Assembly (NCBI GenBank): GCA_021789565.1
Contig: JAJYJL010000673.1
Span: 1 to 5,494, forward strand
Origin: Acidobacteriota bacterium
Lineage (GTDB): Bacteria; Acidobacteriota; Terriglobia; UBA7540
Length of the DNA stretch: 5,494 nt
Reading direction: 5' to 3'
Of this stretch, positions 5,096 through 5,494 are shown one piece after another; position 1 is the first letter of the stretch, and each line of letters opens with the position of its first letter. The notes below the pieces were generated by a model that was not told where the DNA came from, did no database searches, and was given only the letters and a program-made list of their open reading frames with translations. Both the position numbers and the translations under genes were made by a program.

Positions 5096-5494
5096 ATGCC
5101 AATTGTACGATGGGAACCTTTTCGTGATCTGGTAACAACCCAGGACCGCCTGAACCGGCTTTTCAACGAAACCATGGGGCGGTTCATTGGGGGCGAGGGA
5201 GTTCGATCTGCCGCCTGGGTGCCTCCGGTCGATATCTACGAGACCGAGCAGAACATTGTGCTGAAGGCGGAGCTGCCCGGGATCGATCCCAAAGACGTTG
5301 AAGCCACCGTGCACGAAGGCACGCTCTATCTGAAGGGCGAGCGGAAGTACGAGCACGAAGTAAGGGAAGAGAGCTACCACCACGTGGAGCGCGCTTACGG
5401 CAGTTTTGCGCGGAGTTTCGAACTCCCCGCCTCTGTTGATGCGGACAAGGTGCAGGCGGAGTTCAAGGACGGCATCCTGACGCTGACCATGCCC
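5096..5494 (+). CDS. Second Hsp20/alpha-crystallin small heat-shock protein, 3' end cut by the window
   Basis: The frame is open for 133 codons to the last base. The protein begins MPIVRWEPFRDLVTTQDRL and aligns almost without gaps to the preceding Hsp20. It has the N-terminal arm, the alpha-crystallin domain from WVPPVDIYE through LKAELPGI and YLKGERK, and the KDGILTLTMP signature at the very end of the window. By comparison with its neighbour about 17 residues are missing, including the C-terminal I-x-I tail. The truncation is a window edge, not a biological break. The pair looks like a tandem duplication whose products may co-assemble. Confidence 0.93.
   Translation, partial: MPIVRWEPFRDLVTTQDRLNRLFNETMGRFIGGEGVRSAAWVPPVDIYETEQNIVLKAELPGIDPKDVEATVHEGTLYLKGERKYEHEVREESYHHVERAYGSFARSFELPASVDADKVQAEFKDGILTLTMP

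Overview
The window looks like chromosomal DNA from a fairly GC-rich, free-living bacterium. An acidobacterium or a related soil lineage is my best guess, based only on protein style: the UPF0182 protein, lipoprotein-type redoxins and tandem Hsp20 genes. There is no rRNA or other phylogenetic marker, so this is inference. I see no mobile elements, CRISPR array or tRNA.

Layout. (1) 115-2895, plus strand: a complete 926-residue UPF0182 (COG1615) membrane protein of unknown function, starting at TTG. (2) 2896-2981: a short convergent gap. (3) 2982-4088, minus strand: two adjacent peroxiredoxin genes, transcribed right to left and 39 nt apart. Each is interrupted by one in-frame TGA exactly where the peroxidatic cysteine should be, and each frame continues through a full peroxiredoxin domain to an ordinary stop codon. 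I read both as selenocysteine (Sec) codons. (4) 4089-4537: a divergent intergenic region with small inverted repeats, an AT-rich island and a strong sigma-70-type promoter pointing right. (5) 4538-5494, plus strand: two tandem Hsp20/alpha-crystallin small heat-shock genes, the second cut by the window end.

The main result is the pair of selenoprotein peroxiredoxins. The first gene of the pair (3474-4088) has a signal peptide with a lipobox-like Cys and a low-complexity linker, so its product probably acts in the cell envelope. The second (2982-3434) has no signal and is probably cytoplasmic. Immediately after each TGA the mRNA can fold into the same stem-loop at the same distance. The two stems differ by compensatory changes, one of which is formed by two synonymous substitutions; this is strong evidence for bacterial SECIS elements. 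Both proteins also carry Val in place of the usual Pro of the PxxxTxxC active-site motif, and share a C-terminal Cys that could be a resolving residue. Standard gene calling would split or miss both genes and may prefer spurious ORFs on the opposite strand.

Together the right-hand two thirds form a stress-defence neighbourhood: peroxide reduction by Sec enzymes on one side, and protein-aggregation control by small heat-shock proteins on the other, diverging from a shared control region. The selenocysteine machinery (selA, selB, selC, selD) is not in the window and must be encoded elsewhere if this reading is right.
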